This document shows positions 56,869-64,000 of a stretch of 64,000 nt of DNA, piece after piece. The notes under the pieces are model-generated. The model was not told the origin of the DNA, ran no database searches, and saw nothing but the letters and a program-made list of their open reading frames with translations. Location: positions 1 to 64,000 of the forward strand of contig NZ_JAUZDX010000006.1 of the NCBI RefSeq assembly GCF_030704685.1, given 5' to 3'. The DNA is from Acidovorax sp. A1169 (GTDB taxonomy: Bacteria > Pseudomonadota > Gammaproteobacteria > Burkholderiales > Burkholderiaceae_C). Position 1 is the first letter of the stretch. The number at the start of each line of letters is the position of its first letter. A program made the translations under genes and the position numbers.

Positions 56869-58407
56869 ATGGCCGACAAACTCATCATTTTCGACACCAC
56901 CTTGCGCGACGGCGAGCAATCGCCTGGCGCCTCCATGACCAAGGACGAGAAGCTGCGCATCGCACGCCAGCTCGAGCGCCTGAAGGTGGATGTGATCGAA
57001 GCGGGTTTTGCGGCCAGCTCCAACGGCGACTTCGAGGCCGTGCAGGCCATTGCCCACGCCATCAAGGACTCGACCATCTGCTCGCTCTCGCGCGCCAATG
57101 ACCGCGACATCTCGCGTGCGGCCGAAGCGCTCAAGGGCGCCAACAGCGCACGCATCCACACGTTCATCGCCACCTCGGCGCTGCACATGGAAAAGAAGCT
57201 GCGCATGACGCCCGAGCAGGTGCTCGAGCAGGCGCGCCAGTCGGTGCGCTTTGCGCGCAACCTCGTGGCCGACATCGAGTTCAGCCCCGAAGACGGCTAC
57301 CGCAGCGACCCGGACTTTTTGTGCCGCGTGCTCGAAGCGGTGATTGCCGAAGGCGCCACCACCATCAACGTGCCCGACACCGTGGGCTACGCCATCCCCG
57401 AGCTGTACGGCAACTTCATCAAGACGCTGCGCGAGCGCATTCCCAACAGCGACAAGGCCATCTGGTCCGTGCACTGCCACAACGACCTGGGGATGGCCGT
57501 GGCCAACTCCCTGGCCGGCGTGAAGATCGGCGGTGCCCGCCAGGTCGAGTGCACCATCAACGGCCTGGGTGAGCGCGCCGGCAACTGCTCGCTCGAAGAA
57601 GTCGTCATGGCCATCAAGACGCGCCGCGACTACTTCGACCTGGACCTGAACATCGACGCCAAGCACATCGTTGCGGCCAGCCGCATGGTCAGCCAGACCA
57701 CCGGCTTCGTGGTGCAGCCCAACAAGGCCGTGGTCGGCGCCAACGCCTTCGCCCACGCCAGCGGCATCCACCAGGACGGCGTGCTCAAGGCACGCGACAC
57801 CTACGAGATCATGCGCGCCGAAGACGTGGGCTGGAGCGCCAACAAGATCGTGCTGGGCAAGCTCAGCGGCCGCAACGCCTTCAAGCAGCGCCTGCAAGAA
57901 CTGGGTGTGAGCCTGGAGAGCGAGACCGAGGTCAACAGCGCCTTCACCCGCTTCAAGGAGCTGGCCGACCGCAAGAGCGAGATATTCGACGAGGACATCC
58001 TGGCCTTGGTCAGCGACGAAAGCGTGACCGCCGAGAAGGAGCAGTATGGCTTCGTCTCGCTGTTCCAGCAGAGCGAAACCGGCGAGCACCCCCGTGCGCG
58101 CATCGTCTTCACGGTGGACGGCCACGAAGTGCGCGGCGAGTCCGAGGGCAATGGCCCGGTGGACGCGTCCCTCAAGGCCATCGAGTCCCACGTCAAGAGC
58201 GGTGCCGAGATGGTGTTGTATTCCGTCAACGCCATCAGCGGCTCCACCGAGAGCCAGGGCGAGGTCACCGTGCGCCTGCAGAACAGCGGCCGCGTGGTCA
58301 ACGGAGTGGGCGCTGACCCCGATATCGTGGTCGCATCGGCCAAGGCCTACCTCAGCGCGTTGAACAAATTACAAAGTAAAGCTGACCGGGTGGCTGCACA
58401 GGGTTAA
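56869..58407 (+). CDS. leuA: 2-isopropylmalate synthase
   Basis: A 512-residue enzyme of the long LeuA type. The catalytic barrel has [15 protein letters not shown] at the start, [16 protein letters not shown] and [27 protein letters not shown] follows; the last ~130 residues are the leucine-binding regulatory domain. It condenses 2-oxoisovalerate with acetyl-CoA, the first committed step to leucine, with feedback inhibition. CCAGGAGA precedes the ATG. Transcription should be controlled by the attenuator just upstream. Confidence 0.96.
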   Translation: MADKLIIFDTTLRDGEQSPGASMTKDEKLRIARQLERLKVDVIEAGFAASSNGDFEAVQAIAHAIKDSTICSLSRANDRDISRAAEALKGANSARIHTFIATSALHMEKKLRMTPEQVLEQARQSVRFARNLVADIEFSPEDGYRSDPDFLCRVLEAVIAEGATTINVPDTVGYAIPELYGNFIKTLRERIPNSDKAIWSVHCHNDLGMAVANSLAGVKIGGARQVECTINGLGERAGNCSLEEVVMAIKTRRDYFDLDLNIDAKHIVAASRMVSQTTGFVVQPNKAVVGANAFAHASGIHQDGVLKARDTYEIMRAEDVGWSANKIVLGKLSGRNAFKQRLQELGVSLESETEVNSAFTRFKELADRKSEIFDEDILALVSDESVTAEKEQYGFVSLFQQSETGEHPRARIVFTVDGHEVRGESEGNGPVDASLKAIESHVKSGAEMVLYSVNAISGSTESQGEVTVRLQNSGRVVNGVGADPDIVVASAKAYLSALNKLQSKADRVAAQG

Positions 58408-58440
58408 GTGTTGAATTTATAATTCATTCACTTTCTTGGA

Positions 58441-58477
58441 AAGTCGCGCAAGGTATTGATCTTGCGCGACTTTTTTT
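58441..58477 (+). terminator. Terminator of leuA
   Basis: AAGTCGCGCAAG–8–CTTGCGCGACTT followed by TTTTT: a perfect 12-bp stem, 33 bases after the leuA stop. Confidence 0.95.
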
Positions 58478-58522
58478 GATTCTGTACACTGGCCCACACT
58501 TCTTACCCTTTGGAGCACTTTG

Positions 58523-59602
58523 ATGCACCATGGCCGCAGCACCGCAATGAACCGTTTTTTCCAGCTTCTGGGCTTTGTTGTTGTGAGTGCGGCGCTTGCC
58601 TCGCCCATGGCACACGCCAACGAGCGCAAGAAGGCGCCCGCCAAGAAGCAGGTGGCATCCGCCACCGCCAAGAAGTCCGCCGGCCCGCGCAAGGCCGCCG
58701 TTGCCGCCAAGCCGGTGCGCGTCTCGGCCAAGACCTCCAAGGCCGCCACCCGCGTGGCCTTCATCCCCGCCAAGCAATCGTTTGGCCAACTGGCCGGCCT
58801 GCACGAAGTCAATGACCCCCTGGACCTCAAGTCCAGCGTGGCCCTGGTGATCGACCAGGACACCCATGAAGTGCTGCTCAGCAAGAACGACCACGCCGTT
58901 CTGCCGATCGCATCGCTCACCAAGCTCATGACCGGCCTCATCATCTCCCAGGCCAAGCTGCCCATGGATGAGCAGCTGACCATTACCCAGGACGATGTGG
59001 ACACTGAAAAAGGCAGCCGTTCGCGCCTGACGGTGGGCTCCACGCTGACCCGCGGCGAAATGCTGCACCTGGCCCTGATGTCCAGCGAGAACCGCGCAGC
59101 CCACGCCCTGGGCCGCACCTTCCCTGGCGGCCTGGACGTGTTCGTGGCGCAGATGAACGCCAAGGCACGCCTGCTGGGCATGACCGACACCAAATATGTC
59201 GAGCCCACGGGCCTGTCCAGTCGCAACCAGAGCAGCGCCCGCGACCTGGCCACGCTGGTCAATGTGGCCCATGGCGACCCTGTCATGCGCGAGCTGTCCA
59301 CCTCGCCCGGCTATGAGCTGGCCCTGGGCGCGCGCACCCTGCAGTTCAACAACACCAACGGCCTGGTGAAGAACCCCACCTGGGACATCGGCCTGCAAAA
59401 GACCGGCTACATCTCCGAAGCTGGGCGCTGCCTGGTGATGCAGGCCCAGTTCGCTGGCCGCAAGGTCATCATGGTGTTCCTGGACTCGGCCGGCAAGTTC
59501 AGCCGCCTGGGCGACGCCGAGCGCGTGCGCCACTGGGTCGAATCCATGCCCGCCGCCATCAGCCCCGTGAAGACGGTGGTGCACGGCAACACCAACGGCT
59601 GA
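58523..59602 (+). CDS. pbpG: D-alanyl-D-alanine endopeptidase, PBP7/PbpG type
   Basis: A 359-residue periplasmic serine hydrolase (peptidase S11). The signal peptide is FFQLLGFVVVSAALASPMAHA; then a Lys/Ala-rich, probably flexible wall-binding stretch to residue ~80; then the catalytic domain with SxxK in PIASLTKLMTG, SxN in LMSSENRAAHALG and KTG in LQKTGYISEAG. It cuts peptide cross-links in murein. The ATG at 58523 has GGAG 7 bases upstream; the Met at 58547 is an alternative. Confidence 0.92.
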   Translation: MHHGRSTAMNRFFQLLGFVVVSAALASPMAHANERKKAPAKKQVASATAKKSAGPRKAAVAAKPVRVSAKTSKAATRVAFIPAKQSFGQLAGLHEVNDPLDLKSSVALVIDQDTHEVLLSKNDHAVLPIASLTKLMTGLIISQAKLPMDEQLTITQDDVDTEKGSRSRLTVGSTLTRGEMLHLALMSSENRAAHALGRTFPGGLDVFVAQMNAKARLLGMTDTKYVEPTGLSSRNQSSARDLATLVNVAHGDPVMRELSTSPGYELALGARTLQFNNTNGLVKNPTWDIGLQKTGYISEAGRCLVMQAQFAGRKVIMVFLDSAGKFSRLGDAERVRHWVESMPAAISPVKTVVHGNTNG

Positions 59603-59660
59603 AGAGGCGCTGCCGGCCCCCCGCCTTGACCGGTTGCCAGGCGGTCAGCAACCACCCCAC

Positions 59661-59702
59661 AAAACAAAACCCCGGTGGCGAGAGCCCCGGGGTTTTGTTT
59701 TT
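59661..59702. terminator. Bidirectional terminator between pbpG and the IclR gene
   Basis: AAAACAAAACCCCGG (59661-59675) is the exact complement of CCGGGGTTTTGTTTT (59687-59701). A- and T-runs on both sides serve the two convergent genes. Confidence 0.92.
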
Positions 59703-59733
59703 GCCTGGTGTCCAGCCGCGTTGGCCGCAGCTT

Positions 59734-60579
59734 TCAATCGGCAGGCGTATGCGCTGCTTCGCTGCCGTGCAGCGATGACGCCAGTGCGGGCATGGGTGCC
59801 TTGGCCTGCACATAGCCCAGCGCCAGCGAGATCTCCTGCGCAGTGGCCTGCAGCTTGGCCATCCAGCCTTCGTCCAGCCGGTCGGCCGGGGCCGAGATGG
59901 ACAGGCCGGCCACTAGCTTGGCCTGGTCGTCATAGACGCCAGCGGCCATGCAGCGCACGCCCAGTTCCAGCTCCTCGTTGTCGCGGGCAGTACCGTACTG
60001 GCGCGCCTTGGCCAGCTCGCGCTCCAGCACGGGCAACTGCGTGATGCTGTTGCGGGTATGGCCGGCCAGCCCGGTGCGGGTGGCATAGGCGCGCACGCGC
60101 TGCGGGTCGTCCAGCGCCAGGAAGAGCTTGCCGGTGGAGGTCAGGTGCAGCGGCGCACGGCCGCCGATGGCGCGCACCACCTGCATGCCCGAGCGCTCGC
60201 TGTAGGCGCGCTCCACGTACACGATCTCGTCGCCCTGGCGCATGCTCAGGTTCACCGGCTGCTGGATCAGCTTGTGCAGGTTGCGCATGGGCGCCAGCGC
60301 CGCATCGCGCACGCTCAGGCGCGCCTTCACCAGGTTACCGAGCTCCAGCAGGCGCATGCCCAGCCGGTAGCTGCCCGACTCGGGCCGGTCCACAAAGCGG
60401 CCGATGGTCAGGTCGTTGAGGATGCGGTGCGTTGTGGAGGGGTGCAGCCCCGTCTTCTCGCTGATTTCCTTGAGCGAGATGGCGTCCTCACGCGATGCGA
60501 GCACGTCGATCAGCGTGAACATGCGCTCCAGTACCTGGACGCTGGGTTTGATCGGGATACCAGGGTCGATTTTTTTCAT
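59734..60579 (-). CDS. IclR-family transcriptional regulator
   Basis: A 281-residue protein. Winged HTH at residues ~12-75 (SVQVLERMFTLIDVLAS, ISLKEISEKTGLHPSTTHRILNDL), and an IclR effector domain with YVERAYSERSGMQVVRAIGGRAPLHLTSTGKLFLA, DNEELELGVRCMAAGVYD and VAGLSISAPADRL. Members control aromatic or organic acid use; the target is not evident, since the upstream neighbours are bpt and aat. The 92-base gap upstream contains TGCAT–13–ATGCA and GGATATCC, possible autoregulatory sites. Confidence 0.88.
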   Translation of the reverse strand: MKKIDPGIPIKPSVQVLERMFTLIDVLASREDAISLKEISEKTGLHPSTTHRILNDLTIGRFVDRPESGSYRLGMRLLELGNLVKARLSVRDAALAPMRNLHKLIQQPVNLSMRQGDEIVYVERAYSERSGMQVVRAIGGRAPLHLTSTGKLFLALDDPQRVRAYATRTGLAGHTRNSITQLPVLERELAKARQYGTARDNEELELGVRCMAAGVYDDQAKLVAGLSISAPADRLDEGWMAKLQATAQEISLALGYVQAKAPMPALASSLHGSEAAHTPAD

Positions 60580-60671
60580 GGGCTGCAGGAATGCGGGAAT
60601 GGTGTGGAGTAAGGGATATCCACAACATCCTCTGATCGCTGCATCTTACCTTGTGAAATGCAATGGCACCA

Positions 60672-61460
60672 TCAGGTGCCCTGGGCGGCCCCACCCGGGG
60701 TGCCGCCTGCGTGACTGCTGCGGTCCACGCGCTGCCACACATTGTCCTGGCGGATCTCGTGCGGCAGAAAGCGCGCCTTGTAGTTCATCTTCGGGCTCGC
60801 GGCGATCCAGTAGCCCAGGTACACATAGGGCAGGCCCATGGCGCGCGCCTGCTCGATCTGCCAGACCACGTTGTAGGTGCCGTAGCTGGCGCGCGCCTCG
60901 GGCTCGTAGAAGGTGTACACGGCCGACAGGCCATCGTTGAGCACATCGAGGATGGACACCATCTTCAGCGCGCCGGGCTCGCCGGTGGTGGCATCCACCT
61001 CGCGGAACTCCACCAGCCGCGAATTGACCCGGCTTTGCAGCAAAAACTGGGTGTACTGGTCGATGCTGTCCTGGTCCATGCCGCCACCCGCGTGGCGGCC
61101 GTTCTGGTAGCGCAGGTACAGCTGGTAATGTTCGGGCACGAAACACAGGCGCAGCACACGCGCCTGCAGCGCACCGTGCTGCACCGCCGAGCGGCGCTGG
61201 CTGCGGTCGGGGCGAAACTCGCTGGCGCGCACGCGCAGCGGGGTGCAGGCCTGGCAGCCGTCGCAATAGGGGCGGTAGGTGAACATGCCACTGCGCCGGA
61301 AACCCGTGGCCACGAGGCCCGAGTACACATCGCTCTGGATCAGGTGGCTGGGCGTCGCGACCTGTGAGCGCGCCTGCCTGTTCGGCAGGTAGCTGCACGG
61401 GTAGGGCGCTGTCGCATAGAACTGCAGGGTCTGCAGCGGCAGGTCGTTGAGTTGCGTCAT
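60672..61460 (-). CDS. bpt: Bpt, aspartate/glutamate leucyl-tRNA-protein transferase
   Basis: A 262-residue enzyme of the ATE1/Bpt family. The N-terminal motif is [16 protein letters not shown] and the domain cysteines are in [16 protein letters not shown]; the catalytic GNAT-like part has [27 protein letters not shown] and MNYKARFLP. In the N-end rule it adds Leu to N-terminal Asp or Glu, marking proteins for ClpS/ClpAP. The start overlaps the aat stop by four bases (ATGA), so the two N-end-rule enzymes are coupled. Confidence 0.92.
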   Translation of the reverse strand: MTQLNDLPLQTLQFYATAPYPCSYLPNRQARSQVATPSHLIQSDVYSGLVATGFRRSGMFTYRPYCDGCQACTPLRVRASEFRPDRSQRRSAVQHGALQARVLRLCFVPEHYQLYLRYQNGRHAGGGMDQDSIDQYTQFLLQSRVNSRLVEFREVDATTGEPGALKMVSILDVLNDGLSAVYTFYEPEARASYGTYNVVWQIEQARAMGLPYVYLGYWIAASPKMNYKARFLPHEIRQDNVWQRVDRSSHAGGTPGGAAQGT

Positions 61461-62215
61461 GCCATGGGCGTGGGGTGGGCCAGCAGTTGATTCCAGTATA
61501 CGGGCTCGAAAGTCCACGTGCCGCCCGGCAGGTCTTGCGCCACGGCGATCTTGCGCAGGAACTCGTTGCGCGGGATCTCGCGCGCCCCCAGCGACGCCAG
61601 ATGGCGCGTGTTCTGCTGGCAGTCGATCAGCGCCACCCCCTGCACGCGGCAGATCGCTACCAGCGCCGCCAGCGCGATCTTGGAGGCATCGGTGGCGTGC
61701 GCAAACATCGACTCGCCAAACACCGCGCGCCCTAGCGCCACGCAGTACAGCCCGCCCACCAACTGGCCATCGACCCAGGTCTCCACGCTGTGGGCTGAGC
61801 CCGCCGCATGCAGCGCCTCGTAGGCGCGCACCATGTCCGGCACGATCCAGGTGCCCGCCTGCCCCTCGCGCGGTGTGGACGAGCAGGCGCGTATCACCTG
61901 GCCAAAGGCCGTGTCCACCCGCACCTCGCAGTGGCTGCTGGCGGCGGCAAATTTCTGCAGCGTCTTGCGCAGCGAGCGGTGCAGCCGGAACTCGGCCACC
62001 GGCAGCACCATGCGCGGGTCGGGCGCCCACCACAGAATGGGCTGGCCCTCGCTGAACCAGGGGAAGGTGCCCTGCCCATAGGCCGCCCGCAGATGCTCCA
62101 CATCCAGCGCTCCACCGGCGGCCAGCAGGCCCGGCGCCGGATCGCGGGGGCCCCAGGCACTGGCCGGGTGGGGGAAGGGGTCATGGGGTTCCAGCCAGGG
62201 GAGTTGGGCGGGCAT
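61457..62215 (-). CDS. aat: Leucyl/phenylalanyl-tRNA–protein transferase
   Basis: A 252-residue enzyme. Marks are [70 protein letters not shown] and [21 protein letters not shown]. It adds Leu or Phe to N-terminal Arg or Lys. Start at ATG 62215 with family-typical PWLEP N-terminus. It heads the aat-bpt unit. Confidence 0.95.
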   Translation of the reverse strand: MPAQLPWLEPHDPFPHPASAWGPRDPAPGLLAAGGALDVEHLRAAYGQGTFPWFSEGQPILWWAPDPRMVLPVAEFRLHRSLRKTLQKFAAASSHCEVRVDTAFGQVIRACSSTPREGQAGTWIVPDMVRAYEALHAAGSAHSVETWVDGQLVGGLYCVALGRAVFGESMFAHATDASKIALAALVAICRVQGVALIDCQQNTRHLASLGAREIPRNEFLRKIAVAQDLPGGTWTFEPVYWNQLLAHPTPMA

Positions 62216-62401
62216 GGGGGCAGGGGTTGCGAAGGGTGGTTTGTTGGATTGTGCGGCAACATCCGGTTCCACCGTGGCGCGGGCCGTGTGCGCTATGTCG
62301 GCTGCAGGCGACAGATTTCCTGCTGCATCGCCGTGGCATGCGCCATCCGGTGCCAGCGGCCTGCACAATGCCGCGATCACAAGACAGGAGAGGGGATCCC
62401 C

Positions 62402-62830
62402 ATGCGCCGTGGATATGGATTGGCATTGCTGCTCACCGTGCTTGCAGGCTGCCAGAAGCAGGAAGCACCCGACGCTTTCTATGAGCGCTACTACCAGAAG
62501 TCGGCCAGCGGCATTGCCACCCTGGAGGAAGAAGCCCATTTCTATTCCGCCAGGAAGCGCGCCGATGTGGAGCAGAAGATTCCAGCGATGATGAAGATGA
62601 TGGGAAAGACGCGCGACGAGGTAGCACGCGTCTATCTGGACATGTCCCAGACACTCGCGCGGTGCAAAAAGATCGAGCTGGCTGGGCAGAGCGTGTCTGG
62701 CAACGTGGCCGAGCTCACCTACCGGCAGACGGATGTGTGCGGCAGCACGTCCACATCGCCAGAGAGCCAGAAGGTGCGCCTGGTGAACGAGGACGGGTGG
62801 AAGATCGACCACGTGGAAATAAGCCTATAG
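62402..62830 (+). CDS. Small lipoprotein, family not recognised
   Basis: A 142-residue secreted lipoprotein: signal MRRGYGLALLLTVLAGCQ with lipobox LAGC, Cys17 as lipid site. The mature domain (PDAFYERYYQKSASGI..., ending GWKIDHVEISL) looks like a small alpha+beta fold of the NTF2/DUF4878 kind, with two further cysteines (in LARCKKIELAG and TDVCGSTS) able to form a disulfide. Its stop codon TAG is formed at the junction with the repeat element that follows: TA is flank, G the first element base. The original C-terminus may therefore have been different. Confidence 0.7.
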   Translation: MRRGYGLALLLTVLAGCQKQEAPDAFYERYYQKSASGIATLEEEAHFYSARKRADVEQKIPAMMKMMGKTRDEVARVYLDMSQTLARCKKIELAGQSVSGNVAELTYRQTDVCGSTSTSPESQKVRLVNEDGWKIDHVEISL

Positions 62831-62993
62831 GGACCCTCTGCACAAATCCCTGCGGCCGTTGGCAGCGCGGACTCGGGCGGTCCGCTGCGTTGCTTCTCTT
62901 GCCAATAACCCTGCTATTGACTGCAAGAAGACGCCTTGCGGCCCATCCCGATCCGCACTACCACCGATCCGCGAGGTTTATGCGGAGGGTCCT
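62830..62993 (+). mobile_element. MITE-like 164-bp repeat, copy B
   Basis: Starts GGGACCCTCTGCAC and ends TGCGGAGGGTCCT; the ends are inverted repeats over about 13 bases with two mismatches. TA flanks both sides (62828-62829, 62994-62995). Inside, CGGAC–7–GTCCG forms a hairpin. It is related over its full length to the reverse of 37394-37557. No frame of note is encoded. Confidence 0.72.
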
Positions 62994-63017
62994 TAGACCG
63001 CCTGGCCGGCGCGGGCG

Positions 63018-63686
63018 CTACTTGCGCCGGTACTCGCCCACAAAGGTCACGTGCATGCCGCCGCAGCCGTCGTCGTCCTTCACGGCCAGGCCGCCGCGCT
63101 CCAATGCCAGCGTGGCCGTGCAGCCATCACCGTCGTACGCCAGCAGCCCGTTGCGCAGGGTGCCCACGCCGCGTATCTCGCCCACATTGACCTGACCATT
63201 GGCGGCGTTGGGGCCGTACCAGACTGCATCGCCCGCCAGGTAGACCTTGCCGTCCTGCAGGCCGACGACGGCCAGGCTGGCGCTGTCCTTGTCGGGCTTG
63301 CCCTGGTGGTAGCGGGTGTATGCGCCATTCCACTTGGCGCTTGCTGAGGTGGCGGGCGCAACGCTCTGTAGCAGGGCAATGCGGCCCGCGAACTCCTGGC
63401 CCAGGCAGCGGGCGTCTTTGCACTGCGTGACCTCATAGGATTGGAGCCATTCGCGCTGCCACTGCACCAGCTGCGGCCGTGCTTTGGAGCGCGTGATCGC
63501 ATCCTTGAACGCAGTATTGAGCTGTTCATCCAGCGCGGAGAGCGGGGCATCCGAGCAGATCAGCTTTTCCATGGCCGAGCGGGCCTTGGCGCAATCGAAA
63601 CTGGCAGCGCTGGCCAACGGGGCCAGGGCTGCGATCAGGGCCGCCAGGGCAAGGCGCAACAAGGGCTGGGCAAGGGTGGTCGGCAT
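63018..63686 (-). CDS. Secreted DUF1311/LprI-like protein
   Basis: A 222-residue exported protein. Signal peptide PLLRLALAALIAALAPLASA; then an LprI/DUF1311-type N-terminal domain (FDCAKARSAMEKLICSDAPLSALDEQLNTAF, then WLQSYEVTQCKDARCLGQEFAGRI), whose cysteines pair as in lysozyme-inhibitor-like proteins; then a ~90-residue beta-rich domain with a disulfide-capable CTA...DGCGG. Likely periplasmic; inhibition of lysozyme or another hydrolase is inferred. Divergent from the last gene. Confidence 0.75.
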   Translation of the reverse strand: MPTTLAQPLLRLALAALIAALAPLASAASFDCAKARSAMEKLICSDAPLSALDEQLNTAFKDAITRSKARPQLVQWQREWLQSYEVTQCKDARCLGQEFAGRIALLQSVAPATSASAKWNGAYTRYHQGKPDKDSASLAVVGLQDGKVYLAGDAVWYGPNAANGQVNVGEIRGVGTLRNGLLAYDGDGCTATLALERGGLAVKDDDGCGGMHVTFVGEYRRK

Positions 63687-63850
63687 GGCGGGGTTCCTGC
63701 TCGGTAAGATGCGCGCGCGAACAGTGCGGCAGGCAGAAATCATACGATCCCGCCCGGCCAATTGCCGCTTGACACAAGCGCATGCCAATCGCACGCTACG
63801 GCCCCGCACCAGCGGTGTATACGAACAACCAACCATCGGAGAGAAGCATC

Positions 63851-64000
63851 GTGATCAACAAGCGTGATTTTGTCGCCAGCGTCGGCCTGGCAGGGGTGAT
63901 GCTGCCGGCTGCCAATGCCATCGCGGCCCCCGGCAACAAAGCCGGCAATGCGCAACCCGTTCTGCTGACGGTGAGCGGCGCCATTGGCAAGACCAACCGC
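63851..64000 (+). CDS. Exported protein, possible molybdopterin-dependent oxidoreductase, 3'-partial
   Basis: Only the first 50 codons are in the window. GTG at 63851 has GGAGAG 7 bases upstream. The N-terminus is a signal peptide (KRDFVASVGLAGVMLPAANAIA) of the Sec type or a weak Tat type lacking the second Arg. The following QPVLLTVSGAIGKTNR matches the opening beta strand of small periplasmic oxidoreductase molybdopterin-binding (PF00174) proteins, which would fit with the Moco genes at 13-16 kb. The call is tentative. Confidence 0.45.
   Translation, partial: MINKRDFVASVGLAGVMLPAANAIAAPGNKAGNAQPVLLTVSGAIGKTNR

Overview
The window is high-GC (about two-thirds G+C by eye), densely packed DNA from a betaproteobacterium, most likely a Comamonadaceae member close to Acidovorax. 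This rests on a Bug/TctC solute receptor with a LacI regulator, the set ECF sigma–DUF3619–DUF3106–RDD, paired Aat and Bpt N-end-rule transferases, a K+-independent H+-pyrophosphatase and MCPs ending in a WxxF tether. The exception is the first ~1.1 kb, which is AT-rich and reads like the edge of an acquired segment. It holds a gene, open at its 3' end, for a NucS/DUF91-like PD-(D/E)XK nuclease. No rRNA, tRNA or CRISPR array was seen.

Layout: (1) 1-1.2 kb, AT-rich nuclease fragment. (2) 1.2-4 kb, GST, a PhnB-like VOC protein and an MFS permease. (3) 4-11.3 kb, an aldarate (galactarate/L-talarate) catabolic locus: LacI-type repressor divergent from Bug receptor, TalrD/GalrD-type enolase-superfamily dehydratase, GarD, a Tat-exported SMP-30 lactonase and an SDR, with two matching LacI-type operators in the divergent gap. 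(4) 11.3-13.2 kb, ArsR regulator, a frameshifted DCC1-like thiol protein, UbiG and a thioredoxin. (5) 13.2-16.4 kb, molybdenum cofactor genes moaA, mobA, moeA. (6) 16.4-20.1 kb, SDR, DUF2889, aldehyde dehydrogenase and a Crp/Fnr regulator. (7) 20.2-24 kb, DUF962 and BASS-type membrane proteins and a DUF1631 protein. (8) 24.1-30.6 kb, an export operon (PF10118 hydrolase, TolC-like channel, HlyD adaptor, two ABC-2 permeases, no ATPase) divergent from a TetR regulator with twin operators. (9) 30.5-33.9 kb, VOC protein, H+-pyrophosphatase hppA and soluble pyrophosphatase ppa, the latter two divergent. (10) 34.1-42.1 kb, chemotaxis cluster: an MCP interrupted by one in-frame stop, CheW and two intact MCPs. 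(11) 42.2-51.7 kb, aldo/keto reductase/LysR pair, FemAB-like acetyltransferase, nadE, glnB, LOG-family hydrolase, dgkA and the ECF sigma operon. (12) 52-58.4 kb, branched-chain amino acid genes ilvB-ilvN-ilvC, pssA and leuA, the last preceded by a Leu-rich leader peptide and attenuator. (13) 58.5-64 kb, PBP7-type endopeptidase, IclR regulator, bpt and aat, a lipoprotein, an LprI-like protein and the start of a probable molybdopterin oxidoreductase.

Structures not explained by ordinary genes are two related ~164-bp MITE-like elements (37.4 and 62.8 kb) with terminal inverted repeats and TA flanks, two broken genes (a missing base in a CPxC motif; a nonsense codon in an MCP), several palindromic operators, and a leuA attenuator whose 18-residue leader peptide carries three consecutive leucine codons.
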